Shown here: piece after piece, positions 13,764 through 20,471 of the stretch
How the letters are laid out: every line of letters starts with the position of its first letter
Position numbering within the stretch: the stretch's first letter is position 1
Assembly (NCBI GenBank): GCA_003164375.1
Contig: PLTE01000334.1
Coordinates: forward strand, 1 to 20,471
DNA length: 20,471 bases
From: Hyphomicrobiales bacterium
GTDB lineage: Bacteria; Pseudomonadota; Alphaproteobacteria; Rhizobiales; Xanthobacteraceae
Reading direction: 5' to 3'
Position numbers and translations under genes: made by a program
Notes under the pieces: generated by a model
Seen by the model: the letters and a program-made list of their open reading frames with translations, nothing else
The model's database searches: none
Told to the model about the DNA's origin: nothing

Positions 13764-14617
13764 GCGACGAAATGCTCGAAGTTGGCGTCAATGTGCCGGA
13801 TGACATGTCACCCCCGCCGAGCCGCACCTTTCAGTCGTCGGCGGAGAAATGGCTGGCCTTCGCGGCGCCTTATCTGTTCGGATTATTTTTTCTTGGCGGG
13901 TGGGAGGCCATCGTTCGGATCGAGCAGATCCCCGTTTATCTACTACCCGGACCGCTTTTGATATTGCACACTTTGATCACGGATTTTGCGATCCTGCTGC
14001 CAAATCTGATCGTCACCTTGAGAACGACCCTTCTCGCGTTCTTGGCCGCAGCGTTCGGCGGACTGCTGCTCGGACTTTTATTCACTTTCTCGCGTTGGGT
14101 CGAGCGAACCCTTTTTCCCTATGCGGTCATTCTGCAGGTCACGCCGATTGTTGCGATCGCGCCGCTCATTATCATCTGGGTGAATAATACCCAAATCGCT
14201 TTGCTGATTTGCGCCTGGATCGTCGCCTTCTTCCCAATCGTGTCCAACACTGCAGTCGGGCTCAACAGCACCGATCGCAACCTTATCGATCTTTACCGTC
14301 TTTACGGCGCGTCCAAGGTCCAAACGCTCTTTTTGCTGAAACTACCGAGTGCATTACCTTATTATCTAGCGGGCTTGCGCATCTCCGGAGGTCTTGCACT
14401 CATCGGCGCAGTGGTTGCGGAGTTTGTCGCCGGCACAGGCGGCACTCAGTCCGGCCTCGCTTATCGCATTCTTGAATCCGGTTATCGGCTCGAGATTCCG
14501 CGGATGTTCGCAGCGCTGCTGTTGATTTCACTTACCGGCATCACGATCTTCGTCTGCCTCTCCCTGCTATCTAATTTCCTGCTGAGGAATTGGCACGAAA
14601 GCGCCGCCGGTGAGTGA
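13760..14617 (+). CDS. ABC transporter permease (SsuC/TauC-like, BPD_transp_1)
   Basis: A 285-residue inner-membrane protein with about six hydrophobic helices, beginning near residue 30 (FAAPYLFGLFFLGGWEAIV) and ending near 275 (ISLTGITIFVCLSLLSNFLL). The cytoplasmic coupling loop is the EAA-type segment DLYRLYGASKVQTLFLLKLP followed by ALPYYLAGLRISGG, where the ATPase docks. ATG 13760 is used because it overlaps the ATPase stop as ATGA and GGGCGAG lies upstream; the frame extends to 13700, but those residues duplicate the ATPase 3' end in another frame. The first 25 residues are acidic and Pro-rich. It forms the importer together with the ATPase and the NMT1-like binding protein. Length and helix count fit the family. 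Confidence 0.94.
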   Translation: MSDEMLEVGVNVPDDMSPPPSRTFQSSAEKWLAFAAPYLFGLFFLGGWEAIVRIEQIPVYLLPGPLLILHTLITDFAILLPNLIVTLRTTLLAFLAAAFGGLLLGLLFTFSRWVERTLFPYAVILQVTPIVAIAPLIIIWVNNTQIALLICAWIVAFFPIVSNTAVGLNSTDRNLIDLYRLYGASKVQTLFLLKLPSALPYYLAGLRISGGLALIGAVVAEFVAGTGGTQSGLAYRILESGYRLEIPRMFAALLLISLTGITIFVCLSLLSNFLLRNWHESAAGE

Positions 14618-14660
14618 CCCGTTCTGATCGGGCGCACCGTGGCATTACTTGCGTAATAAT

Positions 14661-14747
14661 ATGAACATGCATTTATACGCCAGGCAACTCACCGCGATCC
14701 CAGAGGACGCCAGTTGGCGTTCGCCGAGATGGGGCGCTCAGCGATGA
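14661..14747 (+). CDS. 28-codon upstream ORF overlapping the amidohydrolase start
   Basis: From ATG 14661 a 28-codon frame (starting MNMHLYARQL) ends at TGA 14745-14747, overlapping the ATG at 14744 as ATGA. It has no clear ribosome binding site and no recognisable sequence. If translated it could couple translation to the amidohydrolase; it may equally be chance. Confidence 0.2.
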   Translation: MNMHLYARQLTAIPEDASWRSPRWGAQR

Positions 14748-16120
14748 AGAAAATCTATCGTGCGGCGCATGTACTCGCCGTCGATTCGCGGAATTCCACA
14801 ATCAGCGACGGCGGCGTTCTGGTTGGACAGACCGGGAGAATTGAGGCGGTCGGCCCAGCTAGCGATGTCATAAAAGAAAACCCCGCGGTACCAATTGTTT
14901 CCCTCCCCGCACATGTCCTGATGCCGGGGCTCATCAATACACATGCCCATTCGGGCTTGTTGCGCGGCACCGCCGAAGGCCTGCCGGTCTGGCAATGGCT
15001 GAAGGAATTCATCGACCCGATGCATCGGGTTCTTCTTCCCGAAGACGCTTCGGCGGCGTCGGTGCTTTGTTACGCCGAAGCTCTTCTCAGCGGCACGACC
15101 ACCATCGTCGATATGTGGCGCTATATGGAAGGCAGTGCCCGTGCCGCCACGGAACTCGGAATCCGTGCTGTTCTGGTTCCTTATGTCGCCGAGCACCCCG
15201 ACCACGATTACTTCGAAACACTTGACGCAAACGAGAAACTAATCGTCGAATGGAACGGCCGCAACGATAATAACGTCGTTGTTTGGGTTGGCCTTGAGCA
15301 TCTTTATTATGCTGTGCCGGCGGCATGGCGGCGCGCAGTCGATCTGACGCATCAATACAACACCGGGCTGCATACGCATATCAGCGAGAACCGCGCTGAA
15401 CCGGAGGCAATGATCGCAAGGTTTGGCGTGCGGCCGATCATGGCGCTTCACCAGGTCGGCCTGCTGGACGCCAAGCGTGTGTTGCTCGCTCATTGCGTTT
15501 GGCTGGATGATGAAGAGATTCAATTGATGGCGAGCCGCGGCGTCGGTGTGGCGCACAACCCGGTGTCGAACATGAAGCTGGCAAGTGGAATAGCGCCGGT
15601 TGAAAAACTGATTGCGGCAGGGGTCGCCGTCGGTCTCGGCACCGACGGTGAGAAGGAAAATAACAATCTTGATCTATTCGAAGAAATGAAAGTCGCATCC
15701 CTTCTCGGCAAACTCAACCATTTGAATGCCGCGGCTCTCGACGCCTGGACGGTCATTCGAATGGCGACGATCGACGGCGCACGCGCGCTCGGGCTGGACA
15801 AAGAGATAGGATCGTTGGAAGTCGGCAAGAGAGCGGACATGATCGCCGTGCGCTGCGACACTCCTCGGATGACGCCGCTCATCGGCTCCGGCCGGTTTGC
15901 TAACTTGCATCACAATCTGGTTCACGGCGTCCGCGGCAGTGATGTCGAGCTCACTGTCGTGAATGGACGCGTCGTGGTCGAAAACGGGCGACTGGTCTTC
16001 GGCGACGTCAATGACGCGGTCGCACGGGTAAATACTCTGGCGCCCGCACTTTTTAAGCGTCGCGCCGAATACCTTGCCGAGCATCCAGATGCTACCAAGC
16101 TGGTTATTCCGGATCCTTAG
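14744..16120 (+). CDS. ATZ/TRZ-type amidohydrolase, probable N-heterocycle deaminase
   Basis: A 458-residue metal-dependent hydrolase of the amidohydrolase superfamily, subtype III (one metal). Ligands visible from ATG 14744 are His67 and His69 (PGLINTHAHSG), His212 (GLHTHISEN), His250 (LLAHCVWL) and Asp301 (GLGTDG); Glu215 is the likely proton shuttle. NPVSNMKLASGIAPV is the standard strand before the last ligand. The following segment reads EKENNNLDLFEEMK, where many family members have AASNN. Relatives deaminate or dechlorinate purines, pyrimidines, S-adenosylhomocysteine or triazines. The start is ambiguous: ATG 14744 gives the usual N-terminus (MKKIYRAAHVLAVDS), but a TTG at 14714 has the better site, AGAGGA, 7 bases upstream. 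It follows the permease by 126 bases and precedes the second amidohydrolase by 57 bases. The substrate is not known; a methylated aminopurine would fit the cluster. Confidence 0.9.
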   Translation: MKKIYRAAHVLAVDSRNSTISDGGVLVGQTGRIEAVGPASDVIKENPAVPIVSLPAHVLMPGLINTHAHSGLLRGTAEGLPVWQWLKEFIDPMHRVLLPEDASAASVLCYAEALLSGTTTIVDMWRYMEGSARAATELGIRAVLVPYVAEHPDHDYFETLDANEKLIVEWNGRNDNNVVVWVGLEHLYYAVPAAWRRAVDLTHQYNTGLHTHISENRAEPEAMIARFGVRPIMALHQVGLLDAKRVLLAHCVWLDDEEIQLMASRGVGVAHNPVSNMKLASGIAPVEKLIAAGVAVGLGTDGEKENNNLDLFEEMKVASLLGKLNHLNAAALDAWTVIRMATIDGARALGLDKEIGSLEVGKRADMIAVRCDTPRMTPLIGSGRFANLHHNLVHGVRGSDVELTVVNGRVVVENGRLVFGDVNDAVARVNTLAPALFKRRAEYLAEHPDATKLVIPDP

Positions 16121-16177
16121 TCTTGAGGCCTTCTTATCTTCCTTCCGCTCTGTGCCGACCCAAAACGGACGAGTCCC

Positions 16178-17578
16178 ATGACGACACTTTTGATAAAAAG
16201 CATCGATTATCTCGCTACTTTTGACGATGCTCGGCGCGAGATCAGGGACGGGGCACTGTTGGTCCGCGACAATGTGATCGACCAAGTGGGAACGACCGCA
16301 CAGCTAGGTTCCACCCCAGCAGATCGGGTCGTCGATCTGAGCGGCCACATCGTTATGCCGGGATTGGTCAACACCCACCATCACATGTACCAAAATCTTA
16401 CGCGCGTTATGGTGCAAGACGATGAGTTATTTGTCTGGCTGACAACGCTGTATCCGATATGGGCGCAACTGGATGACGAGGCTATCTACGTCAGCGCTCG
16501 GGTCGCGATGGCTGAACTTATGCAATCGGGATGCACCACGAGCTCCGACCACCTTTACGTGCTGCCCAACAACGCGACGCTTGACGCCGAAATCCGCGCT
16601 GCCCGGGAGGTTGGAATCCGCTTCCATGCCGCTCGAGGCGCTATGTCGCGCGGCAAAAGCCAGGGTGGATTGCCGCCAGACAATTGCGTCGAGAAGGAGG
16701 ATGCGATCCTGCGCGATGCAGAACGACTAATCAATCAATATCATGATTCTTCCCGGCATTCGATGAGCCGGATAGTCCTCGCACCTTGCTCTCCCTTTTC
16801 GGTAACGCCGGGCCTCATGAAGGAGGCGGCTCAGCTCGCGCGGGCGCACAAGAACGTACTTCTGCATTCACATCTCGCGGAGGATTTAGACGAGGAGACT
16901 TATTGCGCAAAGGTCTACGGCATGAGATCCGTTGACTTCGCGGCGTCCGTCGACTGGCTCGGCCCTGACGTTTGGTTCGCGCATGCTATCTTCCTTAACG
17001 ATCGGGAGATCCAGACATTCAGCGAAACTGGCACGGGTATGACGCACTGTCCGTCGGCAAATATGCGCTGTGGCCAGGGCATCGCCAAGATTCGCCAGAT
17101 GCGCCAGGCCGGCGTGAAGGTCGGGCTTGGCGTCGACGGCTCGGCTTCTAACGACACCAGCAATATGTTTCTCGAAGCCCGTCTCGCTCAGTTGCTTCAG
17201 CGCGTCGCGCCGGCCCGATATCTATCCGAGACGCCAGGCGGCCCGGGCGGCTTTGGGGGCAATCCAAAGGCGCTCAGCGCCCGTGATGCTTTGGAGATGG
17301 CGACTCGAGGCGGCGCATCCGTACTGGGCCGCGATGACATCGGCGCCCTTGCGCCAGGCATGAGCGCCGATTTCATTGCCGTGAAGCTAAGGCAACTCGG
17401 CCTGTCAGGCGCCGAGCGCGATCCGCTCGCGGCTCTCATCATGTGTGGTCCGTTCAAGGTCGATCATTCGTTCATCAACGGCCGCGAGATCATAAGCCGC
17501 GGCGAATTCACGGCGCTTGACGTCGAAGAAGTACTCGCCAGCCATCGGACAATTATGTCGCGGATTTACCAGCAATGA
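16178..17578 (+). CDS. 8-oxoguanine deaminase-type amidohydrolase
   Basis: A 466-residue amidohydrolase close to the 8-oxoguanine deaminase/AtzB branch. Metal ligands are His67 and His69 (NTHHHMYQNLTR), His232 (LHSHLAE, with Glu235 as proton shuttle), His269 (WFAHAIF) and Asp320 (GLGVDGSASND). Features of the 8-oxoguanine deaminase group as I remember it are present: FVWLTTLYPIW, SGCTTSSDHLYVLP, APCSPFSVTPGLM and GVDGSASNDTSNM. The characterised enzyme converts 8-oxoguanine to uric acid and ammonia. ATG 16178 has GGACGAG just upstream. It is the last gene of the forward arm, and no terminator is visible in the following 345 bases. Its presence beside an NdmC-like oxygenase is the main reason to suspect purine chemistry. 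Substrate drift within the branch is common, so the precise purine is uncertain. Confidence 0.88.
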   Translation: MTTLLIKSIDYLATFDDARREIRDGALLVRDNVIDQVGTTAQLGSTPADRVVDLSGHIVMPGLVNTHHHMYQNLTRVMVQDDELFVWLTTLYPIWAQLDDEAIYVSARVAMAELMQSGCTTSSDHLYVLPNNATLDAEIRAAREVGIRFHAARGAMSRGKSQGGLPPDNCVEKEDAILRDAERLINQYHDSSRHSMSRIVLAPCSPFSVTPGLMKEAAQLARAHKNVLLHSHLAEDLDEETYCAKVYGMRSVDFAASVDWLGPDVWFAHAIFLNDREIQTFSETGTGMTHCPSANMRCGQGIAKIRQMRQAGVKVGLGVDGSASNDTSNMFLEARLAQLLQRVAPARYLSETPGGPGGFGGNPKALSARDALEMATRGGASVLGRDDIGALAPGMSADFIAVKLRQLGLSGAERDPLAALIMCGPFKVDHSFINGREIISRGEFTALDVEEVLASHRTIMSRIYQQ

Positions 17579-17923
17579 TCCGCGAACAGACACTACGTAT
17601 AGACAAACGATTCTGCCGGTTTGGGTAGAACGTCGAAAAGCAGAAAGACATCAAAGTGAACAGAAATGGACTGGCGCTCCCTGGGGAAAGGCTTCAAATA
17701 AGGAATCCTGGTGGCTTGAAAAAATATTTTGGTCAAGAATATCCCATTGAACTTCAAGGCGTTTTAGGAACGACTCCCAAACCTATATCGGTTCAACTGT
17801 GATGGTTCGGCTGACTGCCAAACTGAGGATCCAGGCTGCGAGGGTAACATTCGCGATTTCGGCGACAAAAACGCCCCCATCGCTATCAGCCGAAATCAAA
17901 CCTCCAAGAAGCAGCGAGATAAC
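17579..17923. other. 345-base gap between the catabolic cluster and tRNA-Pro
   Basis: No intact gene is visible on either strand. Base composition is lower in GC than both neighbours, with an AT-rich patch around 17715-17745. The only structure seen is the 9-base inverted repeat at 17855-17897 close to the tRNA. No integrase, transposase or tRNA-end duplication was found. Confidence 0.6.
17855..17897. repeat. perfect 9-base inverted repeat next to the tRNA 3' end
   Basis: GATTTCGGC (17855-17863) and GCCGAAATC (17889-17897) are exact reverse complements separated by 25 bases, 26 bases beyond the tRNA 3' end. In the tRNA direction the loop contains GGGGGCGTTTTTG. No T-run follows the right arm, so termination is possible but not typical. 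Confidence 0.5.
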
Positions 17924-18000
17924 TGGTCGGAGTGGCAGGATTTGAACCTGCGACCCCCTCGTCCCGAACGAGGTGCTCTACCAGGCTGAGCCACACTCCG
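17924..18000 (-). tRNA. tRNA-Pro (anticodon CGG)
   Basis: A 77-base cloverleaf on the reverse strand. The acceptor arms CGGAGTG and CACTCCG pair over 7 bases. The anticodon stem CCTCG/CGAGG closes the loop TTCGGGA, giving anticodon CGG, which reads CCG proline codons. The T-arm contains GGTTCAAATCC, the D-arm is GCTCAGCCTGGTAGAGC, and the 3' CCA is encoded. The 5' end is at 18000 and the 3' end at 17924, pointing toward the accessory region. Confidence 0.97.
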
Positions 18001-18108
18001 ACTGTTGGGGCGGCTTATACAGTCGGCCATCCGGCCCTGCAAGCCGCCTGCCCGCCGCGGCCGCGCCGGGTTACAAGGCTCGGATTAGTTATGTATCGAG
18101 GTGTTGCG

Positions 18109-19098
18109 ATGACAGCCCCATTATCGACACAGATGGCCGGCGCCGACGCAGCCGCGATCGAGGCTGCGGTGCGTTGCCTCGCCGGCGGTGGACTCGTCGC
18201 GTTTCCGACCGAAACCGTCTATGGGCTCGGCGCCGACGCCACCAATGCCGCGGCGGTGGCGCGGCTCTACGCCGCGAAGGGCCGTCCGGCCTTCAATCCG
18301 CTGATCGCGCATGTGCCGGATCGCGCGGCGGCGCAGACGCTGGCGTGTTTCGATGCCGACGCCGGCCGCCTCGCCGAAGCATTCTGGCCCGGACCGCTGA
18401 CGCTCGTCCTGCCCAAAGCGCCCGGCTGCACGGTTGCCGAACTGGCCACCGCCGGTCTCGACAGTCTCGCTCTGCGCGTGCCGCGACATGCATTGGCGCA
18501 AAAAATTCTCAGCTGTTTCGGACGCCCCGTGGTGGCACCGTCGGCTAATCGCTCGGGCCATGTCTCACCGACCACGGCGGCGCATGTCCTGTCCGATCTC
18601 GGTGGCCGGATCGATCTGATCGTCGACGGCGGCGCGACGCCGGTCGGTGTTGAATCGACGATCGTTGCCTGCCTCGGTGAAGTAGTGCTGCTGCGGCCCG
18701 GCGGCACACCGCGCGAAGCGATCGAGCATGCGCTGGGACGGCCGCTGGCGGACCCGCCCGCCAGCATCGTCGGCGACGGCGATAGGCCGCTCGCGCCCGG
18801 CATGCTGGCCTCGCATTATGCGCCGCGGGCGCGATTGCGGCTTAATGCCGAACGCGCCGGGCCTGGCGAAGCGCTGCTGGCCTTCGGCCCGGCGCCCAAT
18901 GCTGGGACCGCACAGGCGGCGCACGTTTTGAATCTCTCCGCGCGGGGCGACCTGATCGAAGCAGCGGCCAATCTGTTTTCGCATCTGCGCGCGCTCGACG
19001 CGAGCGGCGCCAAGACCATCGCCGTAATGCCGATCCCGCACGACAGTCTCGGCGAAGCCATCAATGACCGGCTGGCGCGGGCGGCGAGCCCAAGATGA
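18109..19098 (+). CDS. L-threonylcarbamoyladenylate synthase (Sua5/YrdC/TsaC family)
   Basis: A 329-residue cytoplasmic enzyme that makes threonylcarbamoyl-AMP from threonine, bicarbonate and ATP, the first step of the t6A37 modification of tRNAs reading ANN codons. The YrdC domain covers about residues 10-205: GGLVAFPTETVYGLGADATN, KGRPAFNPLIAHV, FWPGPLTLVLPK, and PSANRSGHVSPTTAAHV. The Sua5 C-domain follows, with PGMLASHYAPRARLRL near 230-245. Length fits the two-domain Sua5 type rather than short TsaC. The open frame extends to 17932 through the tRNA antisense and must not be used; ATG 18109 has GAGG 7 bases upstream, and ATG 18091 is a weaker option. Codon use is strongly GC-biased, unlike the cluster to the left. 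It is a housekeeping gene. Confidence 0.95.
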   Translation: MTAPLSTQMAGADAAAIEAAVRCLAGGGLVAFPTETVYGLGADATNAAAVARLYAAKGRPAFNPLIAHVPDRAAAQTLACFDADAGRLAEAFWPGPLTLVLPKAPGCTVAELATAGLDSLALRVPRHALAQKILSCFGRPVVAPSANRSGHVSPTTAAHVLSDLGGRIDLIVDGGATPVGVESTIVACLGEVVLLRPGGTPREAIEHALGRPLADPPASIVGDGDRPLAPGMLASHYAPRARLRLNAERAGPGEALLAFGPAPNAGTAQAAHVLNLSARGDLIEAAANLFSHLRALDASGAKTIAVMPIPHDSLGEAINDRLARAASPR

Positions 19099-19135
19099 AT
19101 TGCCATGGTGAATTACCACGGTGAATTGCAGCGGT
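19097..19135 (+). repeat. three tandem imperfect 13-base repeats
   Basis: GAATTGCCATGGT (19097-19109), GAATTACCACGGT (19110-19122) and GAATTGCAGCGGT (19123-19135) lie head to tail, starting inside the stop codon of the Sua5 gene. Each junction makes a TGA, and because 13 is not divisible by three the TGAs fall in all three forward frames. Confidence 0.85.
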
Positions 19136-19210
19136 GACGGCGTGCTTGCGCGCGGTTAGATCGACTGTCATTTATTATGGCAGGCCGTGTAGCCCAGCCG
19201 GACGCACCCA

Positions 19211-20471
19211 ATGCTCGACAAGCCGCCCAGTAAGCCCTCAACGGAAACCGATCCTGCTCTCCTGGCGCGGTTTGCGGCGATCGTCGGCGAGAAGTACGCC
19301 GTGACGGATTCCGCGCTGCAGGAGCCTTATCTCGTCGAGATGCGCAATCTATTCCACGGCCGCACGCCGATGGTATTGCGGCCCGGGTCGGTTGCCGAAG
19401 TATCGGCGATCCTAAAGCTTGCAAACGATACGGCGACGCCGATTGTGCCCCAGGGCGGCAATACCGGCCTCGTCGGCGGCCAGATCCCCCATCACAACGA
19501 GATTGTGCTGTCATTGACCCGGCTCGACCGCATCCGCGAAGTCGACCCGACCTCCAACACCATTACCTGCGAAGCCGGCGTTACCTTGCAGCGCGCGCGG
19601 GCGGCCGCGGCCGACGTCGACCGGCTTTATCCGCAATTGCTGCCGTCGGAAGGCACCTGCACCATCGGCGGCAATCTCGCCACCAATGCCGGCGGCACCG
19701 CCGCTCTGGCTTACGGCATCGCGCGCTCGCATGCGCTCGGGCTCGAAGTGGTGCTGGCTGACGGCCGCGTTCTCAACAACCTCAACAAGCTGAAAAAGGA
19801 CAATACTGGTTACGATCTCAAAAACCTGTTCATCGGCGCCGAAGGCACACTCGGCATCATCACCGCGGCGGTGCTGCGCTTGGTGCCCCGACCGCGCGCG
19901 GTCGAGACCGCTTTTGCCGCCGTCCCTTCGGCGGAGGCAGCGCTCGAACTTCTAGGTCTGGCGCAAGAACGCGCCGGCAACGACGTCACCAGCTTCGAGA
20001 TCATGACGCGGCGCGGAATCGAGCTGGTGTTGGAGCATGGCGCCGGCTGCCGTGATCCGCTCGCGGCGCCTTACCCCTGGTACGCGCTGATCGAAATCTC
20101 CTCGCAACAGCGCGACGGGACGCGCGAGGTGCTGGAAGAGATTTTGGCGCAGGGCCTCGAACGCGGCCTCGTCGTCGATGCTGCCATCGCCGACAGTCTG
20201 GAACAGGCAAAAGCGTTCTGGCGCATCCGCGAAATGTTCGGCGAGGTGCAGCGTTACGCCGGCGGCTCGATCAAGCACGACGTGTCGGTACCGGTGGCTG
20301 CGGTGCCGGCCTTCATCGCCGAGGCGAACGCCGCCGTCACGGCCCTCATCCCGGGCGCCCGACCGCTGCCGTTCGGCCATCTCGGCGACGGCAATATCCA
20401 TTACAATGTCAGCCAGCCGATCGGCGCCAGCCCCGCGGACTTCCTGAGCCGCTGGCACGAGGTCAACGCGG
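19211..20471 (+). CDS. FAD-linked oxidase (GlcD/D-2-hydroxyglutarate dehydrogenase family), 3' end outside window
   Basis: The frame from ATG 19211 stays open to the right edge, with 420 codons visible. The FAD_binding_4 (PCMH) domain covers about residues 45-230: VLRPGSVAEVSAILKLAN, PQGGNTGLVGGQIP (80-93), SEGTCTIGGNLATNAGG, and NTGYDLKNLFIGAEGTLGII. The FAD-oxidase C-terminal domain follows, ending in the metal- and substrate-site motif GHLGDGNIHYN near residue 390. The family oxidises D-2-hydroxy acids such as D-lactate, glycolate or D-2-hydroxyglutarate, passing electrons to the respiratory chain through an electron carrier. The ribosome binding site is weak (GGA 7 bases upstream), and no better in-frame start was found. 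A full-length member is about 470 residues, so about 50 are missing. It follows the Sua5 gene by 112 bases and looks like core genome. Which hydroxy acid is used cannot be decided. Confidence 0.92.
   Translation, partial: MLDKPPSKPSTETDPALLARFAAIVGEKYAVTDSALQEPYLVEMRNLFHGRTPMVLRPGSVAEVSAILKLANDTATPIVPQGGNTGLVGGQIPHHNEIVLSLTRLDRIREVDPTSNTITCEAGVTLQRARAAAADVDRLYPQLLPSEGTCTIGGNLATNAGGTAALAYGIARSHALGLEVVLADGRVLNNLNKLKKDNTGYDLKNLFIGAEGTLGIITAAVLRLVPRPRAVETAFAAVPSAEAALELLGLAQERAGNDVTSFEIMTRRGIELVLEHGAGCRDPLAAPYPWYALIEISSQQRDGTREVLEEILAQGLERGLVVDAAIADSLEQAKAFWRIREMFGEVQRYAGGSIKHDVSVPVAAVPAFIAEANAAVTALIPGARPLPFGHLGDGNIHYNVSQPIGASPADFLSRWHEVNA

Noticed and set aside
15674..16285. 203-codon reverse ORF
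   Set aside because: Shadow across the 3' end of the first amidohydrolase and the 5' end of the second, both unmistakable on the forward strand.
17579..17923. Second copy of the tRNA 3' end (attachment-site duplicate)
   Set aside because: I looked for repeats of the T-arm and acceptor sequence across the window and saw none; a duplicate, if any, is outside.
17932..18108. N-terminal extension of the Sua5 frame beginning MAGFEPATPSSRT
   Set aside because: This is the well-known spurious translation of a tRNA gene in antisense; the tRNA-Pro occupies 17924-18000 and a proper ribosome binding site precedes ATG 18109.

Overview
The window looks like a chromosomal stretch of an alphaproteobacterium of the Bradyrhizobium/Nitrobacteraceae type (order Hyphomicrobiales). 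The grounds are high GC, several HisKA_2/HWE-type sensor kinases, an Lpg1974-type outer-membrane protein, a SsuBC-like ABC transporter and small rhizobial-looking hypothetical genes. No phage, transposase, integrase, CRISPR or rRNA gene was seen. The assignment comes from protein style only, not from a marker gene.

Left part (1-7000), loosely packed and partly decayed. It holds the 3' part of a HisKA_2 sensor kinase, a broken paralogue of it whose phospho-acceptor His is Cys, a Crp/Fnr regulator, and about 870 bases of non-coding or decayed DNA ending in a strong inverted repeat. An outer-membrane beta-barrel gene, four small reverse-strand genes (one with a CxxC...CxxC zinc ribbon) and a PAS-HisKA_2 sensor kinase follow. 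The kinase's 5' end carries a 14-base tandem duplication and a 23-codon leader ORF.

Central part (7097-17578), a compact divergent catabolic cluster. Reverse strand, in transcription order: periplasmic NMT1-like binding protein, acylphosphatase-fold protein without catalytic residues, stand-alone Rieske [2Fe-2S] protein, GST-like protein, GMC flavoprotein oxidoreductase, and a Rieske-less non-heme-iron oxygenase. Forward strand: ABC ATPase, ABC permease and two amidohydrolases, the second of the 8-oxoguanine deaminase type. The oxygenase has the 2-His mononuclear-iron motif but no Rieske cluster, and the Rieske protein has the cluster but no catalytic domain, so they look like two halves of one enzyme. 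Together with the GST-like protein they match the parts list of the methylxanthine N7-demethylase NdmC/NdmD/NdmE of caffeine-degrading Pseudomonas, but here the Rieske module is not fused to its reductase. The deaminases and transporter suggest import, deamination and N-dealkylation of a modified purine or similar N-heterocycle. The substrate is inference.

Right part (17579-20471), core genome. A tRNA-Pro(CGG) gene lies on the reverse strand with its 3' end facing the accessory region. It is followed by a Sua5/TsaC threonylcarbamoyl-AMP synthase and the start of an FAD-linked oxidase (GlcD/D-2-hydroxyglutarate dehydrogenase family) cut by the window end. GC content is visibly higher right of the tRNA, so the tRNA may mark an island boundary.
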